DNA from: Methanosarcinaceae archaeon
Lineage (GTDB): Archaea; Halobacteriota; Methanosarcinia; Methanosarcinales; Methanosarcinaceae
Direction: 5' to 3'
Length of the DNA: 5,876 nucleotides
Assembly (NCBI GenBank): GCA_020793555.1
Contig: DQIO01000172.1
Coordinates: forward strand, 1-5,876
The position numbers and the translations under genes are program-made. Below are positions 1 to 5,876 of this stretch, piece after piece; position 1 is the first letter of the stretch; each line of letters opens with the position of its first letter. The notes beneath the pieces are model-generated. The model saw nothing but the letters and a program-made list of their open reading frames with translations. It made no database searches and was not told the origin of the DNA.

Positions 1-6
1 TGAGAT

Positions 7-55
7 GGGGTGAAGGGCGCTGGGTTTGAGGGATTGGAAGGGAGGTTTTTGAGGG
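7..55 (+). other. G-rich tract with potential quadruplex motif and short direct repeat
   Basis: Just beyond the hsdR stop the plus strand carries G-runs at 7-10, 15-17, 22-24, 30-32, 40-42 and 53-55. The first five are separated by loops of 4, 4, 5 and 7 bases, which meets the usual G3-loop(1-7) quadruplex rule. An 8-base direct repeat, TTTGAGGG, occurs at 25-32 and 48-55. The G-rich strand is the template strand for hsdR transcription, so the transcript would be C-rich. No hairpin followed by a T-run is seen, so this is not an ordinary intrinsic terminator. Its role is unknown; it may simply be the edge of differently composed flanking DNA. Confidence 0.5.
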
Positions 56-64
56 TGCATGTTG

Positions 65-3000
65 TTATGGCACGGAATATTCCAATTTATTCAACAGATA
101 TTTCTCAAAGTCATCACACAGCTTATCTACCAAATCGTCCATTTCTTTGAAGAAATAATTCCCAACTTTCTGACGATTTAGCGCTTTGTATCGTCTATAT
201 ATTTTAGCAAAGTCGTCATGAATTTCTGCTTCTGATACATGCGAATTAATCTTCACAATTAAGCGCTTACCTTCATTCTCATTTCGTGCATATTCAAAAA
301 AGTGTTCAATTTTGGATTCAAAATCTTGAATAAGTGAACCCGTTTTAGCTTCTTGCTCATTACGTGCCGCAATGATGGATATAATATCAAACTTATGGCT
401 GCCGTAAGATTCTGGACCATCTGCCAGTTCAAGAGGTTTATTTTTCTTTTCCTCTGTAGGATAAGTTTCTACTTCAATGATGCCAATCTGATTGTCAAAA
501 TAAACCTCAATAGGATCTTTTATATCCTCACTGCGGTGCATCATATTGTATAGCGTGTTAAACTTACGCCAGAAGAATAAAAAGTTCGGCTCGCTGTATT
601 TTACATCCAGCTCAATCACATATTCAATACGGTTTAAAATAGTAAAATACTGTGCAGCCTTGGCTTTTGTGTCGGCGGTGCGCTTAGGATTTGCATCTAT
701 GTACTTTTTTAAACTGCTTTCAAAATCCAGATAACTCTCTGGATCGTCTCGCTTGGTTTTGTCATTATAGATGGCCATAAATACATCAAAGAACTTGTCT
801 AAAGTATCGGATTTTTTCAGCTCTACAAATAACAGATCCAGCACTTTCTTATCGCCAAAGGGATCAAAGTCACTGACAACCACATCAGAAAAATACTCAA
901 AGGCATCTTTGATGTTCTGCACATTCACATTGTTATAGGAAAAATCAACAATCTTGCAGTCATTCTTGTATTTAGTTGTGCGATTAACGCGAGAAATTGT
1001 CTGAATTGCGCTAATGCCTTTAATCTCTTTATCCAAAAACAGCGTATGCAGCTTTTTCTCATCAAAACCGGTTTGTAGTTTTGCCACCACAATTATTAAG
1101 CCATTTTTACTAAGCGCAAAATTTTGCATGACCTTCTCTTCAGTCAAACCATCGTTGAGAACTGTGGCTCTTTGCTCGTCCTGATTTCTCGAATATACAA
1201 TGTGAATTGGTGCCTCACTGTATTTTGCATATTTTGGTTCTTGAACCAGGACATTAAAATGTTTGGTCACAGCCTGTTTATACGCAATCGCAGCTTTTAT
1301 GGAATACACAGCAAGCATTGCTTTACCTGTTCCACGTATTTGGCGATATACATCTTTCACCAACAAATCAGCCACATATTTAGCAATTGCATCAATACGA
1401 TCACGGTTTTCATAAATCTGCTTTTTCTGTGCATCTTTGTATTCTTTCTCAGTAAAACCTTCCAGCAGATTGGTAGGTAGATCGAACAACATCTTGGATG
1501 CCACAGGCACGATGTTCTTTAATGGGTTGAGAATAAAACCGTCTTCAATCGCTTCTTTCATGGTGTATGAATCAAAGGGTCGCCACAGTTTTTCACTTTC
1601 GGCATAACCGCTGAATTCACCAAATCGAGCAAGTGTGTGATCGTCTGGTGTAGCGGTAAAACCGACAATAAGATTCTTCTTTTTGCGTATTCGAGAATAT
1701 TGCGCATTGTTATCAAAGGGCGCTTGTAACTCATCAAAGATGCTTATCATCTCATCATGCTGGTCACCGCTGTTGGATCTGTGAATTTCATCTATCAAAA
1801 ACACAATTCGCATTCCGGCAAGTTTTTGCAACACTTCAGCATCCAGCATCTCGTGTACATGACCAAACTTTTGCAAATTCACAATCACTAAACGAGTATC
1901 GGATTCAAGTGCTTTCTGGAAGGTTTTTTTGTTGCGGGCTTCAGCATACATACGGTTGTCGATGTTCATGTTGAGCATTAAAGAATCAATTTGACTGCGT
2001 AGTTGTAAACGATCTACCACAATCATGATTTTATCGTACACATACTCATTATCGCAGCGCAGGTCTTTAAGCTGTAAAGCAGACCAGCCAATAATGTTGG
2101 ATTTACCAAAACCTGCTGCATACTGCATCAGCAAGGAATAAACATTTTTATTGTTGGAGTAGGCTTGACGTTTTTTGAGCAACTCTTTTTTCTTGGTTTC
2201 AGATACTCCAACCAACTGTTTTTCCAGTAGTTTTTCAAAATAATCGTCTTCTTGTTCGTGTGCCAAAAACTCATCAATTTTGGCGAGAATCTTATCTGTT
2301 CCAAACTTTTGTTTGGGGCGTGGTGAAATCAAATGTCCTAACTCGTTTTTTAATTCTTTGCCGTTTTTGGTGGCAGTAACATCACGCTCAATAAAGTTAT
2401 AATACAAAATCTCTTTTTCAATGAAATCCCTACCATAGAGCGCATTAAACAACTCTTTCAATTTGTCTTTTTTCTCGGCATCGGATTTGAGCAGCGGATA
2501 CGGCTTAAATGCACTACTTGCTTTTTTCTCGACCTCTTCACGGTCAAACTTACCTTCGCGACAAGTAGTCAGTATTTCGTCAAAATAATCTACAATGGTA
2601 CGAATAACAAATGTTTCACCAATATCTGTAGTGGTAATGTGAATCGCTTTTTCAAATATCTTCAAGAAATCTTTGCGATAGGTATCTTTCTCTTTTTCAC
2701 TCAGCATGTCATTGCTATCAAAATGCTGATGATAAATTCTGATCGCCTCAAAATAATCTTTAATTACCTTGCCACGTCCGTTTTTGCTAGCGCTTTGACT
2801 TGTGTAATTGGACTTTAATTCGCTATAACCCAGATAAATTCCATTCACAAACAGCACAATGTCCGGGCGGAATGAAAATATCTGCTTGCCATTGTAGCTG
2901 TACTTATAGGGTAGTTCCTGTACCACTGAAAATATATTTTCATCGAACAGTGCATTGTTATGGATCACACTGTCGCCAGTGTAAAACAGGTACAGTTTAA

Positions 3001-3298
3001 TTCCCTGCAAGGTGATGGATTTATTGAGATTGATAAACAGCGCCATGTTACGACTGCTGCAACTGCGCTCCTTGATGAGTTTTATCAAATCCTTCAGCAG
3101 TTTGTCTTTGTCGCCACTGTATTTTTTCAGCAGGGTTTCATAAGGTTTCTTATTCAGCTCGGTCTGGGAGATGAACTCCTGCAAGTCTTCTTCTATGATC
3201 AGGGAGTTTGTTACCGTATTGGGTTTTACCTCGCGGTAACCAAGCCCCTCTCTAAAAAACGGAATCAAAAACTTATTTTGCAGGTGTAGTTCGTTCAT
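65..3298 (-). CDS. hsdR: Type I restriction enzyme subunit HsdR (nuclease-translocase)
   Basis: This is the restriction and ATP-driven DNA translocation subunit, 1077 residues and full length for the family. The start chosen is the ATG at 3298; an in-frame TTG at 3313 would add five residues. The N-terminal nuclease carries RPDIVLFVNG (Asp146) and SELK (Glu160, Lys162), a D...E-x-K site. The superfamily 2 motor follows: Walker A AAGFGKS (Lys399), motif Ia IVVDRLQLRSQ (about 426), DEIH at 503-506, GFTATP at 546-551, a WRPFDSYTMKEAIEDGF segment typical of one HsdR subgroup, QTGFD (about 742-746), and QTISRVNR at 766-773. Residues from about 800 on form the helical C-terminal region that in this family contacts the HsdM/HsdS core. 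Relatives usually have SAGSGKSN and DEAH, so the Phe before GKS and the Ile in DEIH are small departures; the gene looks intact. It is coupled to the AlbA_2 gene by an ATGA overlap and is the last gene of the visible operon. Confidence 0.96.
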   Translation of the reverse strand: MNELHLQNKFLIPFFREGLGYREVKPNTVTNSLIIEEDLQEFISQTELNKKPYETLLKKYSGDKDKLLKDLIKLIKERSCSSRNMALFINLNKSITLQGIKLYLFYTGDSVIHNNALFDENIFSVVQELPYKYSYNGKQIFSFRPDIVLFVNGIYLGYSELKSNYTSQSASKNGRGKVIKDYFEAIRIYHQHFDSNDMLSEKEKDTYRKDFLKIFEKAIHITTTDIGETFVIRTIVDYFDEILTTCREGKFDREEVEKKASSAFKPYPLLKSDAEKKDKLKELFNALYGRDFIEKEILYYNFIERDVTATKNGKELKNELGHLISPRPKQKFGTDKILAKIDEFLAHEQEDDYFEKLLEKQLVGVSETKKKELLKKRQAYSNNKNVYSLLMQYAAGFGKSNIIGWSALQLKDLRCDNEYVYDKIMIVVDRLQLRSQIDSLMLNMNIDNRMYAEARNKKTFQKALESDTRLVIVNLQKFGHVHEMLDAEVLQKLAGMRIVFLIDEIHRSNSGDQHDEMISIFDELQAPFDNNAQYSRIRKKKNLIVGFTATPDDHTLARFGEFSGYAESEKLWRPFDSYTMKEAIEDGFILNPLKNIVPVASKMLFDLPTNLLEGFTEKEYKDAQKKQIYENRDRIDAIAKYVADLLVKDVYRQIRGTGKAMLAVYSIKAAIAYKQAVTKHFNVLVQEPKYAKYSEAPIHIVYSRNQDEQRATVLNDGLTEEKVMQNFALSKNGLIIVVAKLQTGFDEKKLHTLFLDKEIKGISAIQTISRVNRTTKYKNDCKIVDFSYNNVNVQNIKDAFEYFSDVVVSDFDPFGDKKVLDLLFVELKKSDTLDKFFDVFMAIYNDKTKRDDPESYLDFESSLKKYIDANPKRTADTKAKAAQYFTILNRIEYVIELDVKYSEPNFLFFWRKFNTLYNMMHRSEDIKDPIEVYFDNQIGIIEVETYPTEEKKNKPLELADGPESYGSHKFDIISIIAARNEQEAKTGSLIQDFESKIEHFFEYARNENEGKRLIVKINSHVSEAEIHDDFAKIYRRYKALNRQKVGNYFFKEMDDLVDKLCDDFEKYLLNKLEYSVP

Positions 3299-4626
3299 TT
3301 TAATATCTCCCAATAGCCTTTAAAAGTACCAATCCTTTGTATGTAGCCACTCTTTTTCAGTAACTCAATATGTTTTTGTACGGCTGAAGGATTAATGCCG
3401 AGATTATCAGCAATAGATTGACGCGAAGCCGTAATATCCTTTTTTAAGATATTATAAACAGCGAGTTGTGCTTCAGTAAGCGAGGTCTGACCACCTGTCT
3501 GACTACCTGTCTGACTACCTGTCTGACTACCTGTCTGACTACCTTCGAGGCTTTCTTCAAAGGGAAAAGTGATGCGTAGAAAGTTTGGAGTAAATGTGAA
3601 TATAGAGCGCGGATATTTCCGCAGAATGCGCGGCACCCCTGATCCAAGATATTCAACCATCTCAAGGTCTTTAAATATCCGCATAAGTTCTTTGTTTCGT
3701 GGAACCGAATATCCCATAAAGAACTCGTTTTCATCGAATTCCGCTGGAAGTCCACCTGCGGAAGTTATCTCTAATCTATCAGGGAACAGTTCAAACTTGG
3801 GCGGTATTTCGTTGGCATAGTTGTTGTGGATCATAGCATTTATGACTGCTTCACGAAGCGCAACAGGATCGATGAGTTTGCGCTCCTGTCGTTTTTGAGG
3901 GGTAATTTTGGCAAAGGTTTTGTTTTCGATCTCCAGTTTAGCCAAAACCTGTTTGGTTGCCTTGATAAGTGAACAGTAGCCGTATTCTTCATTTTCGATC
4001 AGATCCACACGGTCAAGGCTGGAATATTTTGCAACCTTTATGGAAAGCCCATTTGAATCCGAGAGCAGATAAGCGGCATAGTTGAACTCACCGTCTTCTG
4101 TCAGCAGTTCCAGATTATGGGCAAATTTATCGTTAAGTTTTAAAGGTGTCTCGCTGTAATAGATTTTCAGCTGCTCAAAGGTCAAATCTTTTTTACGAGA
4201 CTTTATCGTCCCGATAGAATTACGAATCCTCCGAGAAAAGAGATCCTCGATCATGCGTACCGGCATCGGTTCCGTTGCACTACCGATCCGAATAAAACAA
4301 CCTCGTTCAGACATGCCCTGTTTTTTTAAGTAATAGGGTTTCTCAGAACCGCTGGCAACGGTGATTTTAATAATGTCTTTGCCTTCGTGTTGTTCGGCAA
4401 TGACATCAAAAAGACCCAGCGTAGATGGCATGATATTGTTTTTAATGCGATCTTTAACTTTAAGTTGAACCGCATCAGGATTGGAAACTCCCACTACAGT
4501 GTCGGTAGCATCGTCAATTCCAATATAAATATAGCCGCCTTCACGGTAATTAAGAAAAGCCACAACTTCCTTTTCAAGAGAATCGTTGAGCTTTCTTTTG
4601 AGTTCAATTCGATTTGATTCTTTCAT
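3295..4626 (-). CDS. AlbA_2 (Schlafen-type) / degenerate GHKL ATPase / winged-helix protein
   Basis: This gene encodes 443 residues in three parts. Residues 3-125 are an AlbA_2 (divergent AAA-4, Schlafen-like) domain, with ESNRIELK, FLNYREGGYIYIGIDD and, at its end, FIRIGSATEPM. Residues 250-355 match the HATPase_c_4 region usual in this family: an N-box-like REAVINAMIHNNY (258-270, with Glu, Asn and His), DRLEITSAGGLP (283-294), and RNKELM...VEYLGSGVPRIL (310-335). After a linker of five Gly-(Ser/Gly)-Gln-Thr units (362-381), residues 383-443 form a winged helix-turn-helix (TASRQSIADNLGINPSAVQKH...LKKSGYIQRIG). Family members are usually annotated as putative transcriptional regulators or ATP-binding proteins; the Schlafen relationship also allows RNA or DNA processing. 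The gene is coupled upstream to the small ORF and downstream to hsdR by ATGA overlaps. It could regulate the operon or modulate the R-M complex, but neither role is shown by the sequence. Confidence 0.88.
   Translation of the reverse strand: MKESNRIELKRKLNDSLEKEVVAFLNYREGGYIYIGIDDATDTVVGVSNPDAVQLKVKDRIKNNIMPSTLGLFDVIAEQHEGKDIIKITVASGSEKPYYLKKQGMSERGCFIRIGSATEPMPVRMIEDLFSRRIRNSIGTIKSRKKDLTFEQLKIYYSETPLKLNDKFAHNLELLTEDGEFNYAAYLLSDSNGLSIKVAKYSSLDRVDLIENEEYGYCSLIKATKQVLAKLEIENKTFAKITPQKRQERKLIDPVALREAVINAMIHNNYANEIPPKFELFPDRLEITSAGGLPAEFDENEFFMGYSVPRNKELMRIFKDLEMVEYLGSGVPRILRKYPRSIFTFTPNFLRITFPFEESLEGSQTGSQTGSQTGSQTGGQTSLTEAQLAVYNILKKDITASRQSIADNLGINPSAVQKHIELLKKSGYIQRIGTFKGYWEILK
3307..3311 (-). 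promoter_or_regulatory. Shine-Dalgarno site that fixes the hsdR start
   Basis: The minus strand reads GGGAG, eight bases before the ATG at 3298-3296 and inside the last codons of the AlbA_2 gene. It overlaps the alternative in-frame TTG start at 3313, so it cannot serve that codon. It supports the ATG and the ATGA overlap. Confidence 0.7.
3484..3543 (-). repeat. Tandem 12-bp repeat encoding a Gly-Ser-Gln-Thr linker
   Basis: On the plus strand there are four perfect copies of TGTCTGACTACC (3496-3507, 3508-3519, 3520-3531, 3532-3543), preceded by one copy with two mismatches (GGTCTGACCACC, 3484-3495). Read on the minus strand each perfect copy is GGT AGT CAG ACA, Gly-Ser-Gln-Thr, and the variant encodes Gly-Gly-Gln-Thr. 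The array lies exactly between the ATPase-like region and the winged-helix domain of the AlbA_2 protein. The unit is a multiple of three, so gain or loss of copies would change linker length by four residues without a frameshift. Identity of the four copies at silent positions points to recent expansion or active slippage. Confidence 0.97.
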
Positions 4627-4751
4627 TGCGACACCTGAAGTTGATTTTCAACAATATAATTGATAAGCCAATGTGTGATGGTATTATTTTTCTCTTGTTT
4701 GATTGCAATATAGCACTGATACAGGCTAAAGAATTCACCAATCTTTTTCAT
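4623..4751 (-). CDS. Small coupled ORF, 42 aa, unknown function
   Basis: The open frame runs from ATG 4751-4749 to TGA 4625-4623. The protein begins MKKIGEFFSLYQCY and ends VENQLQVSQ. I do not recognise it. Three things support it as a real gene. GGAAGGG lies 7 bases upstream of this ATG. Its 5' end overlaps the last codons of the DUF1016 gene. Its stop forms an ATGA overlap with the start of the AlbA_2 gene, the same junction type as elsewhere in this operon. It fills the only apparent gap in an otherwise overlapping gene array. An in-frame ATG at 4757 would give 44 residues but sits too close to the ribosome site. The product is small and soluble-looking, with no signal peptide or membrane helix and probably two short helices. 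It may be a genuine microprotein, a leader that couples translation between its neighbours, or the leftover N-terminus of a lost gene. Confidence 0.5.
   Translation of the reverse strand: MKKIGEFFSLYQCYIAIKQEKNNTITHWLINYIVENQLQVSQ
4632..4636 (-). promoter_or_regulatory. Shine-Dalgarno site for the AlbA_2 gene
   Basis: The minus strand reads AGGTG, five bases before the ATG at 4626-4624. It lies inside the last codons of the small ORF, so ribosomes finishing that ORF would stop right at this start site. Confidence 0.5.
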
Positions 4752-5745
4752 TTTCATTCCCTTCCAACAGCTGATATAGCTCATTCATCTTTCGTCTTAG
4801 CACATCACGTGGAATCAATTTTGTCTCATATTCTGCTACAAACGCGGGAGAAAGAGAGCGACTAAGCGCATACTTAACAACCTCATCATCCTTTTCCCTA
4901 CAGAGAAGAATACCTATTGAGGGGTTTTCGTGTTCTAATTTCACATCACGGTCAAGTGCTTCAAGATAGAACTCCAATTGACCCATATGAGCAGGTCTGA
5001 ATTTGTCCACTTTTAACTCAAAAACAACCAGACAATTCAAATTACGGTGATAAAATAGTAGATCAAGATAGAAATCATCATTTCCTACTTGTAAGCGATA
5101 CTCTTCACCGATAAATGCAAACCCACCACCCAGTTCAAGTATAAACTTTTTCAGCGAAGTTATAATCGCTTTTTGTAGATCTTTCTCGGAGTGCTCGGCA
5201 GGAAGATCAAGAAAATCAAGCAGATAGCTGTCACGAAATACTGATTCTGTTTCCTGAGGTAGTTTTTTGACGGTTTCAGACAATTTACCATCAGCAAGCA
5301 TCGCTCGTTCAAAAGCACCGCTACTTATCTGTCGTTCCATCTCCCTGACAGAAAGACGATTTTTTGTTGTCAAATGGAGATAAAATATTCGCTCCTCATC
5401 TGTTTTACAACGGGAAAATATTGTCCTGTTATGCGTCCATGACAATTCTCGCCACAGTGAGGCGAGTTTTTGATTTCCCACATAGGTCTCATAAAATTGC
5501 TTCATCCTCCAAATATTTGAGGCAGTAAATCCTTTAATTTCTGGATGTTCTCGTTGAATAAATAATGCCAATTCTTGAACCGTTGATTTTCCCCACACTT
5601 CCTGATCGACTTTCTTAGAAACATACTCCCCCACACGCCAGTAAAGTTCAACAAGAGTCCTGTTTACGGTAACAAAAACATGATTCCTGGAATCCTGAAT
5701 AAGAGTAAGTATTGTCTGAAACGATTCCTGTTTTTGTAGATCCAT
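4735..5745 (-). CDS. DUF1016 / YhcG-family PD-(D/E)XK nuclease domain protein
   Basis: This gene encodes 336 residues from the second ATG; the adjacent ATG at 5748 would add one Met. The N-terminal part (about 10-145) matches the DUF1016 N domain in pattern, with LYWRVGEYVSKKV, a GKSTVQELA-type segment, a SNIWRMKQFYETY stretch and an ELSWTHNRTI motif. The C-terminal part (about 185-320) is the YhcG-type nuclease fold. It has a beta strand ending FYLDLL with Asp228, then VVFELK with Glu243 and Lys245 (the D...E-x-K signature), and a following Gln in MGQLEFY. The catalytic residues look intact and the length is normal for the family. It starts within the hsdS stop and its own 3' end overlaps a small ORF, so it is cotranscribed with the R-M genes. 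A DNA or RNA nuclease activity is inferred from the fold; the substrate is unknown. Members of this family are widely found near R-M and other defence genes, so an accessory defence role is plausible. Confidence 0.88.
   Translation of the reverse strand: MDLQKQESFQTILTLIQDSRNHVFVTVNRTLVELYWRVGEYVSKKVDQEVWGKSTVQELALFIQREHPEIKGFTASNIWRMKQFYETYVGNQKLASLWRELSWTHNRTIFSRCKTDEERIFYLHLTTKNRLSVREMERQISSGAFERAMLADGKLSETVKKLPQETESVFRDSYLLDFLDLPAEHSEKDLQKAIITSLKKFILELGGGFAFIGEEYRLQVGNDDFYLDLLFYHRNLNCLVVFELKVDKFRPAHMGQLEFYLEALDRDVKLEHENPSIGILLCREKDDEVVKYALSRSLSPAFVAEYETKLIPRDVLRRKMNELYQLLEGNENEKDW
4758..4765 (-). promoter_or_regulatory. Shine-Dalgarno site for the small ORF
   Basis: The minus strand reads GGAAGGGA, within the last codons of the DUF1016 gene. 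Seven bases separate the GGG from the ATG at 4751, against one base from the ATG at 4757. This spacing is why the 4751 start is chosen. The site also encodes Glu-Gly in the upstream protein, so the match could be partly coincidental. Confidence 0.45.
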
Positions 5746-5876
5746 CATGTCACCTTTATTTTTCCTGTAACAACGTCATTAATAAGAGTTTTGCGAAGTT
5801 CTTTAAGCTTTTCGATTTGGGTATTGATGGTTTCAACAATACGATCAATGTGGGAGGTTTTATCATCGAGGTAGTC
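5745..5876 (-). CDS. hsdS: Type I restriction enzyme specificity subunit HsdS, C-terminal end only (partial)
   Basis: Translating the minus strand from the window edge gives 43 residues followed by TGA (5747-5745), with no internal stop. The segment reads through TSHIDRIVETINTQIEKLKE and ends RKTLINDVVTGKIKVT. This is the classic tail of HsdS: the distal conserved region, a long amphipathic helix of the 'IE.L...R..LI...VTGKI' type that packs as a coiled coil with its partner conserved region and docks HsdM. The DNA-recognition domains and the start lie beyond 5876, so target specificity cannot be read. The stop codon overlaps the start of the next gene, which implies one transcript and translational coupling. 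The call rests on a short but very characteristic stretch. The remaining doubt is whether the full upstream gene is intact. Confidence 0.9.
   Translation of the reverse strand, partial: DYLDDKTSHIDRIVETINTQIEKLKELRKTLINDVVTGKIKVT
5750..5757 (-). promoter_or_regulatory. Shine-Dalgarno site for the DUF1016 gene
   Basis: The minus strand reads AAAGGTGA here, inside the last codons of hsdS. It is followed by two consecutive ATG codons (5748-5746 and 5745-5743). GGTGA lies 1 base before the first ATG and 4 bases before the second. GGTGA pairs with the extreme 3' end of 16S rRNA, so the second ATG is the better-spaced start. Confidence 0.6.

Noticed and set aside
1..60. Possible gene start on the minus strand at ATG 60-58, four bases past the hsdR stop, giving a Pro/Gln/Ser-rich open frame to the window edge
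   Set aside because: Only 20 codons are visible, there is no Shine-Dalgarno sequence, and the composition is low-complexity from the C-rich strand. It cannot be judged without more sequence.
1124..1480. 118-codon open frame on the plus strand, Cys/Phe/Ile-rich and membrane-like
   Set aside because: It is antisense to the HsdR helicase region. The hydrophobic look comes from the complement of Lys/Glu-rich coding sequence, and no ribosome site was seen.
3484..3543. CRISPR array or phase-variable on/off switch
   Set aside because: Units are 12 bp with no spacers, so it is not CRISPR. The unit is a multiple of three, so copy changes cannot shift the frame.
3444..3755. Open frame on the minus strand with a Val-Val-Arg-Gln repeat, overlapping the AlbA_2 gene
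   Set aside because: It is the 12-bp repeat read in another frame. It lies wholly inside a gene with strong domain matches and has no independent support.
4321..4327. Run of seven T (A7 on the coding strand) in the AlbA_2 gene, and a similar run at 1924-1930 in hsdR, as programmed slippage sites
   Set aside because: Lys-Lys codons produce such runs often in AT-rich genes. Both genes remain open through the runs with no alternative product suggested.
4623..4734. Gap between the DUF1016 and AlbA_2 genes as an internal promoter or terminator
   Set aside because: No stem-loop with a T-run and no convincing -35/-10 pair was seen. The stretch is better explained by the small ORF.
4735..4757. Frameshift joining the DUF1016 gene to the small ORF frame as one longer protein
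   Set aside because: The DUF1016 protein already has a normal family length and its own stop, and the second frame has its own start and ribosome site.

Overview
The window is part of a bacterial type I restriction-modification (R-M) locus. Every supported gene lies on the minus strand, so the transcript runs from high to low coordinates. In transcript order the layout is: the last 43 codons of an hsdS specificity subunit (cut by the window edge at 5876), a DUF1016/YhcG-type PD-(D/E)XK nuclease-like protein, a 42-codon small ORF, an AlbA_2 (Schlafen-type)/degenerate GHKL ATPase/winged-helix protein, and a full-length hsdR restriction-translocase subunit. hsdM and the rest of hsdS are not in the window and are presumably upstream, beyond 5876.

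The genes are packed as one translationally coupled unit. hsdS stops inside the start of the DUF1016 gene. The small ORF starts inside the end of the DUF1016 gene and stops in an ATGA overlap with the AlbA_2 gene. The AlbA_2 gene stops in an ATGA overlap with hsdR. The small ORF (4623-4751) fills what otherwise looks like a gap of about 108 bases, and it has its own well-placed Shine-Dalgarno sequence. No promoter or convincing intrinsic terminator is visible.

The host cannot be named. The DNA is moderately AT-rich, and clear purine-rich Shine-Dalgarno sequences precede each internal start. This suits a proteobacterium or similar and argues mildly against Bacteroidetes. The first ~60 bases, just past the hsdR stop, differ sharply in composition: they are G-rich on the plus strand, with six G-tracts and a short direct repeat.

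Working model: HsdR (with HsdM and HsdS) gives ATP-driven translocation and cleavage of unmodified DNA. The two inserted genes are accessory: a second nuclease-like protein, and a candidate regulator or effector with nucleic-acid-binding ends joined by a Gly-Ser-Gln-Thr repeat linker. The linker is encoded by tandem 12-bp repeats, so its length could vary without breaking the frame. Core R-M roles follow from family knowledge; the accessory roles are inference. There is no gene-free stretch longer than 300 bases.
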